Shown in pieces: positions 1 through 4,908 of a DNA stretch of 20,529 bases (positions are counted from its first letter, which is position 1; each line of letters starts with the position of its first letter). The stretch covers positions 1-20,529 of IMG/VR virus record IMGVR_UViG_3300044825_001742. One strand, given 5' to 3'. The DNA comes from a virus. Both the position numbers and the translations under genes were made by a program. Under the pieces are notes generated by a model, which was not told where the DNA came from, did not search any database, and was given only the letters and a program-made list of their open reading frames with translations.

Positions 1-521
1 TCGTACTGAGCCATCCGCGCCTTCAGCAACTGCCGACGCTCTGGTGTCAGATCACGAACCTTGGGCTTGCCAAGGCTGACAGCAACCTCATTCCAAACCT
101 CAACAACATCCTTTGGATTGAACGTGTCTGAAACATCGGTTTCGGACATACACTCGCTAGAGTGTATCTCTTTCTCTCTCTTTCCCTCTGTCTCTCTCTC
201 TGGGGTAGCAACTTGCAAGCATGGCGCTAGCATCGTGCTAGCATCAAGAAAAAAGCCACTGTTTATCAAAGGTTTAATGCCATCTTCAATCTCGCTGACT
301 GACATTCTCAATCGAAATGACAACTCATCAAGAGAGGCATCAAATGACCCATCCTTGCTTTCACTTGCTAGCAACCACATCAATGGCGCTAGCGCCTTGC
401 TAGCAACTGGTAGCGCCATGAAAGCACGATCATTAAGCAAGTCACGATGCAGCTTAATCCATGGCGGGCAGCGGTTGTTGTAGTGCTGAAACGCACTCCA
501 GTTTTTAGGGACAAGCTTCAT
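1..521 (-). CDS. Phage replication initiator / replisome organizer-like protein (3' end cut by window edge)
   Basis: The frame is open from an ATG at 521 to the window edge, giving about 173 residues without a stop. The N-terminal ~90 residues (MKLVPKNWSAF..., then WIKLHRDLLNDRAFMALP) resemble the winged-helix domain of phage replication proteins of the lambda O / replisome-organizer type. Next comes a charged, low-complexity linker (PERETEGKREKEI). A C-terminal segment, VWNEVAVSLGKPKVRDLTPE followed by RRQLLKARM, is typical of the conserved end of such proteins. It probably binds the phage origin and recruits the helicase machinery. Its ATG overlaps the stop of the upstream zinc-ribbon gene (ATGA), so the two are translationally coupled. 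The gene contains two clusters of 11-bp repeats that may be the origin. The family assignment is from motif recognition only; the role is inference. Confidence 0.72.
   Translation of the reverse strand, partial: MKLVPKNWSAFQHYNNRCPPWIKLHRDLLNDRAFMALPVASKALAPLMWLLASESKDGSFDASLDELSFRLRMSVSEIEDGIKPLINSGFFLDASTMLAPCLQVATPERETEGKREKEIHSSECMSETDVSDTFNPKDVVEVWNEVAVSLGKPKVRDLTPERRQLLKARMAQY
167..201. other. Polypyrimidine tract next to the iterons
   Basis: Thirty-four of 35 bases on the plus strand are C or T (one G at 190), immediately beside the first iteron. On the coding strand this encodes the charged PERETEGKREKEI linker. Such a strand-asymmetric tract could help unwinding or only reflect the low-complexity protein linker. 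Confidence 0.4.
204..247. repeat. Four tandem 11-bp iterons inside the replication gene
   Basis: Four consecutive 11-bp units start at 204, 215, 226 and 237: ggtagcaactt, gcaagcatggc, gctagcatcgt and gctagcatcaa. The first nine bases fit the consensus GCTAGCATC, and the fourth to seventh (AGCA) are identical in all four. Because 11 is not a multiple of three, the repetition does not come from a repeated peptide. The period of about one helical turn suits cooperative protein binding on one DNA face. This fits origin iterons within an initiator gene, as in lambda O. The origin role is inference. Confidence 0.62.
367..414. repeat. Second iteron cluster inside the replication gene
   Basis: Perfect GCTAGC cores start at 367, 388 and 399, with a GGTAGC variant at 409. 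The spacings are 21, 11 and 10 bp, so the copies stay close to helical phase. Two of them extend to GCTAGCAAC and the other two to GCTAGCGCC and GGTAGCGCC. The core is the same as in the cluster at 204-247, about 120 bp away. This is probably part of the same origin or binding array. Confidence 0.55.
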
Positions 522-718
522 TGATCGCCGCCCTCAGAACCAGCCAGTAGAGACTTAATCTCTTGTCTACGCCGATTGTTAAGAACCCTGCTCAGCTCAT
601 TGCTGCACTTTATGCAGGTCGCATTGATTGTCCTTCGCTTAGTCGTTCCACATTTCTTGCAAGGGTTACCATCATAAGTTGGTTCGCCCTGCATTGCGGC
701 TTGTTGTCTAGGATGCAT
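518..718 (-). CDS. Small zinc-ribbon protein, function unknown
   Basis: A 66-residue protein with two CxxC pairs, C20/C23 (PCKKCG) and C35/C38 (TCIKCS), separated by 11 residues rich in Lys and Arg. This is a classic small treble-clef or ribbon zinc site. The C-terminal half is basic and helical (LSRVLNNRRRQEIKS). The start at 718 is supported by a strong ribosome binding site, GGAGGGG, just upstream. The stop overlaps the ATG of the replication gene. The position between a DnaA-like protein and the initiator suggests a nucleic-acid-binding role in replication or early regulation, but that is inference. No named family was recognised. Confidence 0.68.
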   Translation of the reverse strand: MHPRQQAAMQGEPTYDGNPCKKCGTTKRRTINATCIKCSNELSRVLNNRRRQEIKSLLAGSEGGDQ

Positions 719-736
719 TTACCCCTCCATAATTTC

Positions 737-770
737 TGGTTTATGGTTTGTAAGCCAAAACCAAAAACCA
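737..770. promoter_or_regulatory. Intergenic hairpin (13-bp stem, one mismatch)
   Basis: TGGTTTATGGTTT at 737-749 pairs with AAACCAAAAACCA at 758-770 (12 of 13 pairs) around an 8-nt loop. It sits in the 54-bp gap directly after the stop of the DnaA-like gene and before the ribosome binding site of the zinc-ribbon gene. It has no T-run on the minus strand after it, so it is a processing/stability hairpin or operator candidate rather than a clear terminator. Confidence 0.4.
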
Positions 771-772
771 TG

Positions 773-1090
773 TCAAGCATACATCTTCTTCAAGTCACCA
801 TATTTGACCTTGGATGGTTTTCGCATTCCAAGGTGATGGCGCACACTTGAGTGATCCAAATCCAAGATATGTGCGATTGAATAAGGGTCGTAGTTGTACT
901 TGAAATAAAGCAAGTTGATGAACTCGCGTCGGGCTGCGACGATGTGCTTCAAGCGGCTCTTACCGAACACATCATGCGCCGAAACCTTGTGCCGTCTCCG
1001 CACTCGATCCATCGCAGGCTTGACCCCCTTGGGCATAACCAAGCCCTTGGGCACCTTGATCGGCATGGCGAGGAACTCTTCTAAAGTCAT
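773..1090 (-). CDS. DnaA domain-IV-like DNA-binding protein
   Basis: A 105-residue protein whose residues 36-88 match the layout of the C-terminal DNA-binding domain of the bacterial initiator DnaA. It has VSAHDVFGKSRLKHIVAARR, then a helix (EFINLLYF), then YSIAHILDLDHSSVRHHLG, where LDHSSVRHH corresponds to the DnaA signature GRDHSTV. The AAA+ ATPase domain of DnaA is absent, so it cannot be a full initiator. It may bind DnaA-box-like sites on phage or host DNA. Its ATG follows the TAA of the upstream nuclease-like gene directly, so it lies in the early minus operon with the replication initiator. Homology is by motif; the replication or anti-DnaA role is inference. Confidence 0.75.
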   Translation of the reverse strand: MTLEEFLAMPIKVPKGLVMPKGVKPAMDRVRRRHKVSAHDVFGKSRLKHIVAARREFINLLYFKYNYDPYSIAHILDLDHSSVRHHLGMRKPSKVKYGDLKKMYA

Positions 1091-1426
1091 TTAGGTCTCC
1101 ACAAACGTCAGGTGGGGATAAAGCGCCTTGAATATGGCCTTGCGCAGGACGTAGTCGGTTGTCTTAAACCCCTTCACGTCCTCCACAATGTTCTTGTCCC
1201 CCTCAAAATACTGAAAGTCGGGCTTCATCCCTACGCGCCGGCCGTTCTCGTGCTTGATCTGGCGGCCATCAATGATGAACCAGAACTGCGGCTGCACCAC
1301 TAGGTGGGTAATGTGACCCGCCCGCTCTAGCAGATGCAGTTCGTTGCAGCGCTTGGCTTCCTTGATGCTGTCGTGGGTGTGGCCATGCAGGCAGTCAGCC
1401 TTCTTGGCCCCGTACTTATGCCTCAT
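1091..1426 (-). CDS. DUF1064 family PD-(D/E)XK nuclease-like protein
   Basis: This 111-residue protein has the DUF1064 pattern found in phage replication regions. It begins RHKYGAKK, then DSIKEAKRCNEL (E23), LVVQPQFWFIIDGR, KPDFQYFEG (P69-D70) and VEDVKG (E82, D83, K85), then a C-terminal helix. P-D and D-V-K fit the PD-(D/E)XK nuclease core, so an endonuclease acting on recombination or replication intermediates is plausible. The ATG at 1426 is preferred over the in-frame TTG at 1429. The start lies within the end of the upstream regulator gene (about 11 bp overlap), so the two are translationally coupled. Confidence 0.78.
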   Translation of the reverse strand: MRHKYGAKKADCLHGHTHDSIKEAKRCNELHLLERAGHITHLVVQPQFWFIIDGRQIKHENGRRVGMKPDFQYFEGDKNIVEDVKGFKTTDYVLRKAIFKALYPHLTFVET

Positions 1427-1616
1427 CAATCATCCCATCCAGAACTCGACGCACGTGGACGTACATTGCCAGCGTGGGCGACTGCTTTCCAGTGCGCCAG
1501 TTGCTCAACACATTAGCACCGATCTCAGCCCGCTGGGCGAGCTGGTAGGCGCGGATCTTGTGCATGGCCATGTCCGCGTACAGCTTGTTAATCAGGATCT
1601 TTACGTCTTCACTCAT
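1416..1616 (-). CDS. Cro/CI-type helix-turn-helix regulator
   Basis: A 66-residue protein of HTH_3/XRE type. Residues 22-43 (RAYQLAQRAEIGANVLSNWR) form the helix-turn-helix, followed by a short third helix region (SPTLAMYVHVRRVLDGM). The frame stays open upstream, but the ATG at 1616 has an excellent ribosome binding site (AAAAGGAGGA) and gives the usual length of a minimal Cro-like protein. It is the first gene of the minus-strand early operon and faces a divergent plus-strand operon. It therefore probably represses one or both early promoters by binding the palindromes in 1649-1712. It lacks a CI-like cleavage domain, so it is closer to Cro in build. Confidence 0.8.
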   Translation of the reverse strand: MSEDVKILINKLYADMAMHKIRAYQLAQRAEIGANVLSNWRTGKQSPTLAMYVHVRRVLDGMIDEA

Positions 1617-1638
1617 GGTTTCCTCCTTTTCACGGCGG

Positions 1639-1666
1639 CATATACGCACATTAACGCGTAATGCAA
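1639..1666 (-). promoter_or_regulatory. Putative early leftward promoter
   Basis: On the minus strand, TTGCAT (1666-1661) and TATATG (1644-1639) are separated by 16 bp and lie about 23 bp upstream of the regulator's ATG. The boxes are moderate matches to the sigma-70 consensus. The 15-bp palindrome at 1649-1663 fills the spacer and reaches the -35 box, which suggests autorepression. Confidence 0.5.
1649..1663. promoter_or_regulatory. Putative operator, 5-bp arms
   Basis: CATTAACGCGTAATG has perfect 5-bp arms (CATTA / TAATG) around a 5-bp centre. It lies inside the leftward promoter, next to the gene for the HTH regulator, which is the most likely ligand. Confidence 0.48.
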
Positions 1667-1674
1667 TTTTTTTC

Positions 1675-1702
1675 TTGACCATGGGGCTGATAAGTTTATG
1701 AT
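1675..1702 (+). promoter_or_regulatory. Putative early rightward promoter
   Basis: TTGACC at 1675-1680 and TATGAT at 1697-1702, separated by 16 bp, give a near-consensus sigma-70 promoter. It lies about 33 bp upstream of the first gene of the recombination operon and would transcribe all the plus-strand genes to 4908. Confidence 0.62.
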
Positions 1703-1712
1703 GCGCCCATCA
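1699..1712. promoter_or_regulatory. Putative second operator over the rightward -10 box
   Basis: TGATGCGCCCATCA has perfect 5-bp arms (TGATG / CATCA) around a 4-bp centre and overlaps the -10 box. Its half-site differs by one base from that of the palindrome at 1649-1663 (TAATG versus TGATG), so the same regulator could bind both. Confidence 0.42.
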
Positions 1713-1734
1713 ACAATGAGAACTGGAGACCTTT

Positions 1735-2301
1735 ATGACGGTGTACAAAAAGCTTAATGACGCGCGCACAATCCTGCACGCACAGCCCCTCAGGAAGACG
1801 GGCAAGAACACGTTCGCCGGGTACGAGTACTTTGAGCTGAGCGACTTCCTCATCCCCTCCCTGCACGCCTTTGAGGCCGTCGGCCTGTGCGCCGTGATCT
1901 CGTTCACCAGCGACGTGGCGACCATGAAGATCGTGGACGTGGAGACGGGCGAGACTATTGAGATCACATCCCCCATGGGCTCGGCTGCATTGAAGGGCTG
2001 CCATGAGGTGCAGAACATCGGCGCAGTGGAAACCTACCAGCGTCGCTATCTCTGGACGACCGCCATGGAGATCGTCGAGCGGGATGCTCTGGAAGCCACG
2101 ACCGGCCGCGATGCGCCTGAGAAGAGGTCATCTGGCAAGGCGACCGATGCTCAAATGGCGGAATTGATGACGCTGATTGAGATCACCAACAGCGACGTTA
2201 AGCGTCTTTGTGAGCATCTGAAGATTAAGAGCTTGCAAGACCTAACCGAAGATAGCGCCAATAAGGCAATTGCTGCCGTTAAGACGAAGGTGAAGAAATG
2301 A
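1735..2301 (+). CDS. erf: ERF-family single-strand annealing protein
   Basis: A 188-residue protein with the hallmark core of the ERF recombinase family (P22 Erf type). It begins MTVYKKLNDARTILHAQPLR, then KTGKNTFAGYEYFELSDFL (22-39), ITSPMGSAALKGCHEVQNIG (77-96) and AVETYQRRYLWTTAMEIVER (97-116). The C-terminal 70 residues are a charged tail with helical segments. ERF proteins form rings that anneal complementary single strands during phage recombination and genome circularisation. It is the first gene after the rightward promoter and its stop overlaps the next start (ATGA), an exonuclease. That pairing is typical of two-component phage recombination systems. Confidence 0.92.
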   Translation: MTVYKKLNDARTILHAQPLRKTGKNTFAGYEYFELSDFLIPSLHAFEAVGLCAVISFTSDVATMKIVDVETGETIEITSPMGSAALKGCHEVQNIGAVETYQRRYLWTTAMEIVERDALEATTGRDAPEKRSSGKATDAQMAELMTLIEITNSDVKRLCEHLKIKSLQDLTEDSANKAIAAVKTKVKK

Positions 2302-2906
2302 TTGAGCAGAACACACCCGAATGGCATCAGGCCCGCTGTGGTTCGCTTGGGGCTTCGGCAGTCCACGACGCGCTGGCTCGCACTAAGGCGGGCTGGGGTG
2401 CCGGCCGCGCTAACGCAAAGGCAAAGCTTGTTCTTGAGCGGCTTACCAACACGCCTCAGGACAGCTTCACTAATGCCGCCATGCAGTGGGGGCATGATCA
2501 AGAAGACAACGCGGCCAAAGCATACGCCTTCCGCACGGATAACCCGGTTGAAGTATGCGGCATCTACAAGCACCCGTTCATTGATGGCACGCACGCCTCT
2601 CCTGACCGCCTTGTAGGCGATGACGGGCTGGTGGAGATCAAGTGCCCCAATAGCGCCACGCACCTTGATACGTTGCTGAGCAAGAAGGTGCCGGCGAAAT
2701 ACATCACCCAGATGCAGTGGCAGATGGCTGTAACTGGCCGCAAATGGTGCGATTTTGTATCATTTGATCCGCGTTTCCCTGAGGAGCATCAGTTGTTCAT
2801 CCAGCGCGTTGAGCGTGATGACCAGCTTATCCAAGAGCTGGAGCAGATGGTTGCTGAATTTTTGGCCGAAGTTGATGCCGATCTGAAGGCCCTCAGTGAA
2901 GGTTAA
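2298..2906 (+). CDS. YqaJ / lambda-type 5'-3' exonuclease
   Basis: A 202-residue protein of the YqaJ viral recombinase family (PD-(D/E)XK fold, related to lambda Exo). It begins with TPEWHQARCGSLGASAVHDAL. The WGHDQED segment carries E69. SPD supplies D103, VEIKCP gives E113 and K115, and the QMQWQMAVTG helix (138-147) is the usual post-catalytic motif. The catalytic set therefore looks complete. It would resect double-stranded ends so that the ERF protein encoded just upstream can anneal the exposed strands. The two genes overlap by 4 bp, and the next gene starts inside its 3' end. Confidence 0.92.
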   Translation: MIEQNTPEWHQARCGSLGASAVHDALARTKAGWGAGRANAKAKLVLERLTNTPQDSFTNAAMQWGHDQEDNAAKAYAFRTDNPVEVCGIYKHPFIDGTHASPDRLVGDDGLVEIKCPNSATHLDTLLSKKVPAKYITQMQWQMAVTGRKWCDFVSFDPRFPEEHQLFIQRVERDDQLIQELEQMVAEFLAEVDADLKALSEG

Positions 2907-3249
2907 TCACAAGCGGATCAAGCCCAAGGCTGGGGCTGCTCCGACCGCCGAGGAGAAGCGGTTCATGGGCTGGGTGGCGTCATGCGCCTGCCTCGCCTGT
3001 GGCCGCCGCCCGGTGACGTTGCACCATGTAACCAGCGATGGGTTTAAACGAATTGCCAGAAGCCACAAGAGGATCGTCCCGCTCTGCGCCATGCACCACC
3101 TGATCCAGCATGGTCCTACCATCTCGGTAGAGGCCTTGGGTCACAAGGGGTTCAAAGAGCGCTGGGGGGTCGATCTGCTGGCCGAGGCAGAAGCTCTATG
3201 GGAGCGGTGGATTGAAGAGCGTAACTCTAAAGACCAAGGCGCAGCGTGA
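2896..3249 (+). CDS. Ref-like HNH / DUF968-type recombination nuclease
   Basis: A 117-residue protein with a metal-binding core: C30, C32 and C35 (CACLACGRRP), H43-H44 (LHHV), C64 (VPLCAMHH) with H67-H68, H72 and GHKGFKERWGVDL. This is the pattern of the Ref (phage P1 recombination enhancement function) / DUF968 HNH group. P1 Ref is a RecA-dependent nuclease that cuts in D-loops. A GTG at 2896 is the likely start: it overlaps the exonuclease gene by 11 bp and keeps the basic N-terminus. The next ATG, at 2965, would remove that basic segment. The role in recombination is supported by its neighbours (ERF, exonuclease, NinB). Confidence 0.78.
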   Translation: MKVNHKRIKPKAGAAPTAEEKRFMGWVASCACLACGRRPVTLHHVTSDGFKRIARSHKRIVPLCAMHHLIQHGPTISVEALGHKGFKERWGVDLLAEAEALWERWIEERNSKDQGAA

Positions 3250-3619
3250 CTATGCCAAGCAGCTCATTGACGAAGCCCCGGACAACTACGTGGTCTCGTT
3301 CAAAGAGCGCACGCGCAGTCTCGATCAGAATGCGCTCATGTGGGCCCTGCTCGAAGACATCGCACAGGCAAAGCCCGACGGCCGGGATATGGACAAGGAT
3401 ACATGGAAAGCTGTGTTCCTGTTCGAGATCGGCATCAAGTCACGCTTCCAGCCAAGCCTTAGCGGGGAGGGGATGGTTGTCATCCCGCCCAAGTCATCAA
3501 CCCTATCTGTCAGCCAATTCTCCGAGCTGATCGAGTGTATCTATGCGTATGGAGCAAACCACGGCATCGTGTGGCGAGACTACACGCACAGCCTTATCGA
3601 AGAAAGAAACAATAAATGA
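3212..3619 (+). CDS. ninB: NinB / Orf recombination mediator
   Basis: A 135-residue NinB-family protein (lambda Orf). Key parts are VTLKTKAQRDYAKQLIDEAP, YVVSFKERTRSLDQNALMWA (27-46), a DTWKAVFLFEIG segment (63-74), PSLSGEGMVVIPPKSSTLSV (81-100) and a helix ending in AYGANHGIVW. Lambda Orf binds single-stranded DNA and SSB and helps load RecA, replacing RecFOR. The start is TTG at 3212, within the end of the Ref-like gene (38 bp overlap). It gives MKSVTLK, matching the usual N-terminus, and has a GGAGCGG ribosome binding site. It works beside the SSB encoded downstream. Confidence 0.9.
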   Translation: MKSVTLKTKAQRDYAKQLIDEAPDNYVVSFKERTRSLDQNALMWALLEDIAQAKPDGRDMDKDTWKAVFLFEIGIKSRFQPSLSGEGMVVIPPKSSTLSVSQFSELIECIYAYGANHGIVWRDYTHSLIEERNNK

Positions 3620-3852
3620 GCGAACAAGTTAGCGCGGACGAACTCCGCCTGTTGATTGAGCGGATCGAGACACTGGAGGCCGAAAAGCAGGGCATCGCGG
3701 ACGATGTGAAGGACACGTACAGCGAAGCCAAGTCACGCGGTTACGACACCAAGATCATGCGCCAGATCGTGCGCCTGCGGAAAATGGAAGCCCATGCCCG
3801 TCAGGAAGCCGACCTAATCCTTGAAACCTATCGCGCAGCATTGGGGATCTGA
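3616..3852 (+). CDS. GapR / DUF2312-like DNA-binding protein
   Basis: A 78-residue helical protein with the DUF2312 pattern: LIERIETLEAEKQGIADDVK, DTYSEAKSRGYDTKIMRQIV, RLRKMEAHARQEADLILETY and a terminal RAALGI. Caulobacter GapR of this family binds overtwisted, AT-rich DNA ahead of replication and transcription machinery. The family is mainly alphaproteobacterial, so this gene is the best host clue in the window. Full length is kept and no key part is missing. Its ATG overlaps the NinB stop (ATGA), and SSB starts 1 bp after its own stop. A role in phage DNA topology or replication is inference. Confidence 0.85.
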   Translation: MSEQVSADELRLLIERIETLEAEKQGIADDVKDTYSEAKSRGYDTKIMRQIVRLRKMEAHARQEADLILETYRAALGI

Positions 3853-3853
3853 C

Positions 3854-4225
3854 ATGCAGCTAATCACAATAAGTGGCAACGTCGGCAAAGACGGCACCAT
3901 CAAGGACGTGCGCGGCCGGGACGTACTTTCGTTCTCTGTGGGCGTGAAGCAGGGCTCTGGGGACAGCACCAGCACTAACTGGTACCGCGTGCAGGTCTGG
4001 GGCAAACTTGCTCAAATTTTGCTCCCGAAGGCCGTTAAGGGCGCGGGCGTGATTGCACTCGGCGAATTGAAGATCGGCGAGTATAATGGCAAACCAACCT
4101 TTGATGTTGACGCAACAAAGGTAGAGTTTACCGGCGCACCAAAGGCAAGGGAATATGAAGCTCCCAAACCAGCATATCAGGAGCCAAGCTTCGGGGAAGA
4201 CTTGAACGACGACGTACCGTTTTAA
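3854..4225 (+). CDS. ssb: Single-stranded DNA-binding protein
   Basis: A 123-residue SSB. The OB-fold runs from MQLITISGNVGKDGTIKDVR through VLSFSVGVKQG and TNWYRVQVWGKLA (41-53) to GVIALGELKIGEYNGKPTFD. A Pro-rich linker follows, and the canonical acidic tip DLNDDVPF recruits partners. The ATG at 3854 is chosen over an in-frame upstream start at 3821 because it opens directly on the OB-fold and sits immediately after the GapR-like stop. It is shorter than host SSB (about 150-180 residues), as is common for phages. It would coat ssDNA made by the exonuclease and act with NinB. Confidence 0.93.
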   Translation: MQLITISGNVGKDGTIKDVRGRDVLSFSVGVKQGSGDSTSTNWYRVQVWGKLAQILLPKAVKGAGVIALGELKIGEYNGKPTFDVDATKVEFTGAPKAREYEAPKPAYQEPSFGEDLNDDVPF

Positions 4226-4236
4226 GGGAGGGTGAC

Positions 4237-4482
4237 ATGGGGTGGTGGAATATCTTTGAGAACGCCAAAAGGGTCAAAGAGCTCAACGACGAGCTTAACC
4301 TGTGCATCGAGCACAAGAAGCACGGATCTAGCCTGATCCAAGAGCTTTTGGTCAAGAACTCAGCTCTCCGACGGGAGAACGAGATCCTGCGGCGCGATAT
4401 CTACCACCTCATGGGCCAGAAACAGCCCAGAGACCCCAAGACGGGGCGTATGCTACCCAAGGTGAAGAAAGATGCAGACTGA
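4237..4482 (+). CDS. Small coiled-coil protein, unknown
   Basis: An 81-residue protein with a good ribosome binding site (GGGAGGGTG) 12 bp after the SSB gene. It begins MGWWNIFENAKRVKELN and continues as an amphipathic helix with heptad-like leucines (ELNDELNLCIEH, LIQELLVKNSALRRENEILR), then a basic Pro-rich tail. The look is of a short bZIP-like dimer, but no family was recognised. It is co-transcribed with the recombination genes and overlaps the next gene by 11 bp. Confidence 0.7.
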   Translation: MGWWNIFENAKRVKELNDELNLCIEHKKHGSSLIQELLVKNSALRRENEILRRDIYHLMGQKQPRDPKTGRMLPKVKKDAD

Positions 4483-4663
4483 CGCCGACACAGCACTCCT
4501 AGGGGCCCTGAGAGCCTCTACGCATGGTGCGCCGTATGAACTCGCCATGGCAGCCCACGACAGGCTGTCAGAGCTCCTGAAGCAGAAGGAAGACATGTTC
4601 AAGCAGCTCATCGAGCAACTGAACGAAATCGACGACCTGAAGTACCAGTTAGAAAAAAAATAA
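4472..4663 (+). CDS. Small helical protein, unknown
   Basis: A 63-residue protein starting inside the previous gene. The first 30 residues (ALLGALRASTHGAPYELAMA) are followed by a predicted coiled coil (LSELLKQKEDMFKQLIEQLN, ending in LKYQLEKK). Like its neighbour it is mostly helical, so the two small proteins might pair, but this is speculation. The overlap and shared strand support it as a real gene; no family was recognised. Confidence 0.62.
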   Translation: MQTDADTALLGALRASTHGAPYELAMAAHDRLSELLKQKEDMFKQLIEQLNEIDDLKYQLEKK

Positions 4664-4755
4664 CATCACTGCATTTTTTCCCTTTACAGGGTGAAAAGCA
4701 TCTGCCATATCGGACTGGTCAACGGGGCTTCGGCCCCACCCTTTTGGAGGTGGTT
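4664..4755 (+). promoter_or_regulatory. Structured 92-nt leader with UUCG hairpin
   Basis: This gap between two plus-strand genes holds GGGGC-TTCG-GCCCC at 4724-4737, a 5-bp GC stem capped by the very stable C(UUCG)G tetraloop, followed by ACCCTTTT and then the ribosome binding site GGAGG of the 50-codon gene. A smaller CCCT-TTAC-AGGG element lies at 4679-4690. The hairpin could be a weak terminator (short T-run), an RNA-stability element or a control of translation. It matches no riboswitch I recognise. Confidence 0.45.
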
Positions 4756-4908
4756 ATGTACGTGATCTGGGGACGCAAGACTAACGGCAATACCGTCAAG
4801 TGCTTCACATGGCGCGGGGAGCCCTCAGAGGGCCTCCAGCGGGCTTACAGAGAGGCTAAGGACTGGGACTATGATCTAGCCTACTGCTGGGCTGAGAAAG
4901 TTATTTAG
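4756..4908 (+). CDS. 50-aa unknown protein, convergent with the late operon
   Basis: ATG at 4756 with a strong ribosome binding site (TTTTGGAGGTGG) and TAG at 4906-4908. The protein begins MYVIWGRKTNGNTVKCFTWR, continues GEPSEGLQRAYREAKDWDYD and ends LAYCWAEKVI. It is rich in aromatic residues (4 W, 4 Y) and has two Cys. It looks like a compact soluble protein, not a membrane one. Its last 8 bp overlap the end of the 699-codon gene on the other strand. The ribosome binding site and protein-like composition make it likely real; its function is unknown. Confidence 0.68.
   Translation: MYVIWGRKTNGNTVKCFTWRGEPSEGLQRAYREAKDWDYDLAYCWAEKVI

Noticed and set aside
61-483. Plus-strand open frame of 140 codons opposite the replication gene
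   Set aside because: It is antisense to the initiator frame, has no ribosome binding site I can see, and its content (Ser/Leu-rich) looks like a shadow of the opposite strand.
1416-1682. Longer 88-codon version of the HTH regulator
   Set aside because: The extra 22 residues run through the promoter and operator region and the ribosome binding site of the ATG at 1616, so the 66-codon form is preferred.
2151-2663. Minus-strand open frame of 170 codons
   Set aside because: It is antisense to the ERF and exonuclease genes, which have clear families and catalytic residues.
4724-4745. Strong intrinsic terminator at the UUCG hairpin
   Set aside because: The stem is only 5 bp and the T-run is short (CCCTTTT), and a gene with a good ribosome binding site starts 18 bp later. 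Kept only as a structured leader, with termination as one option.
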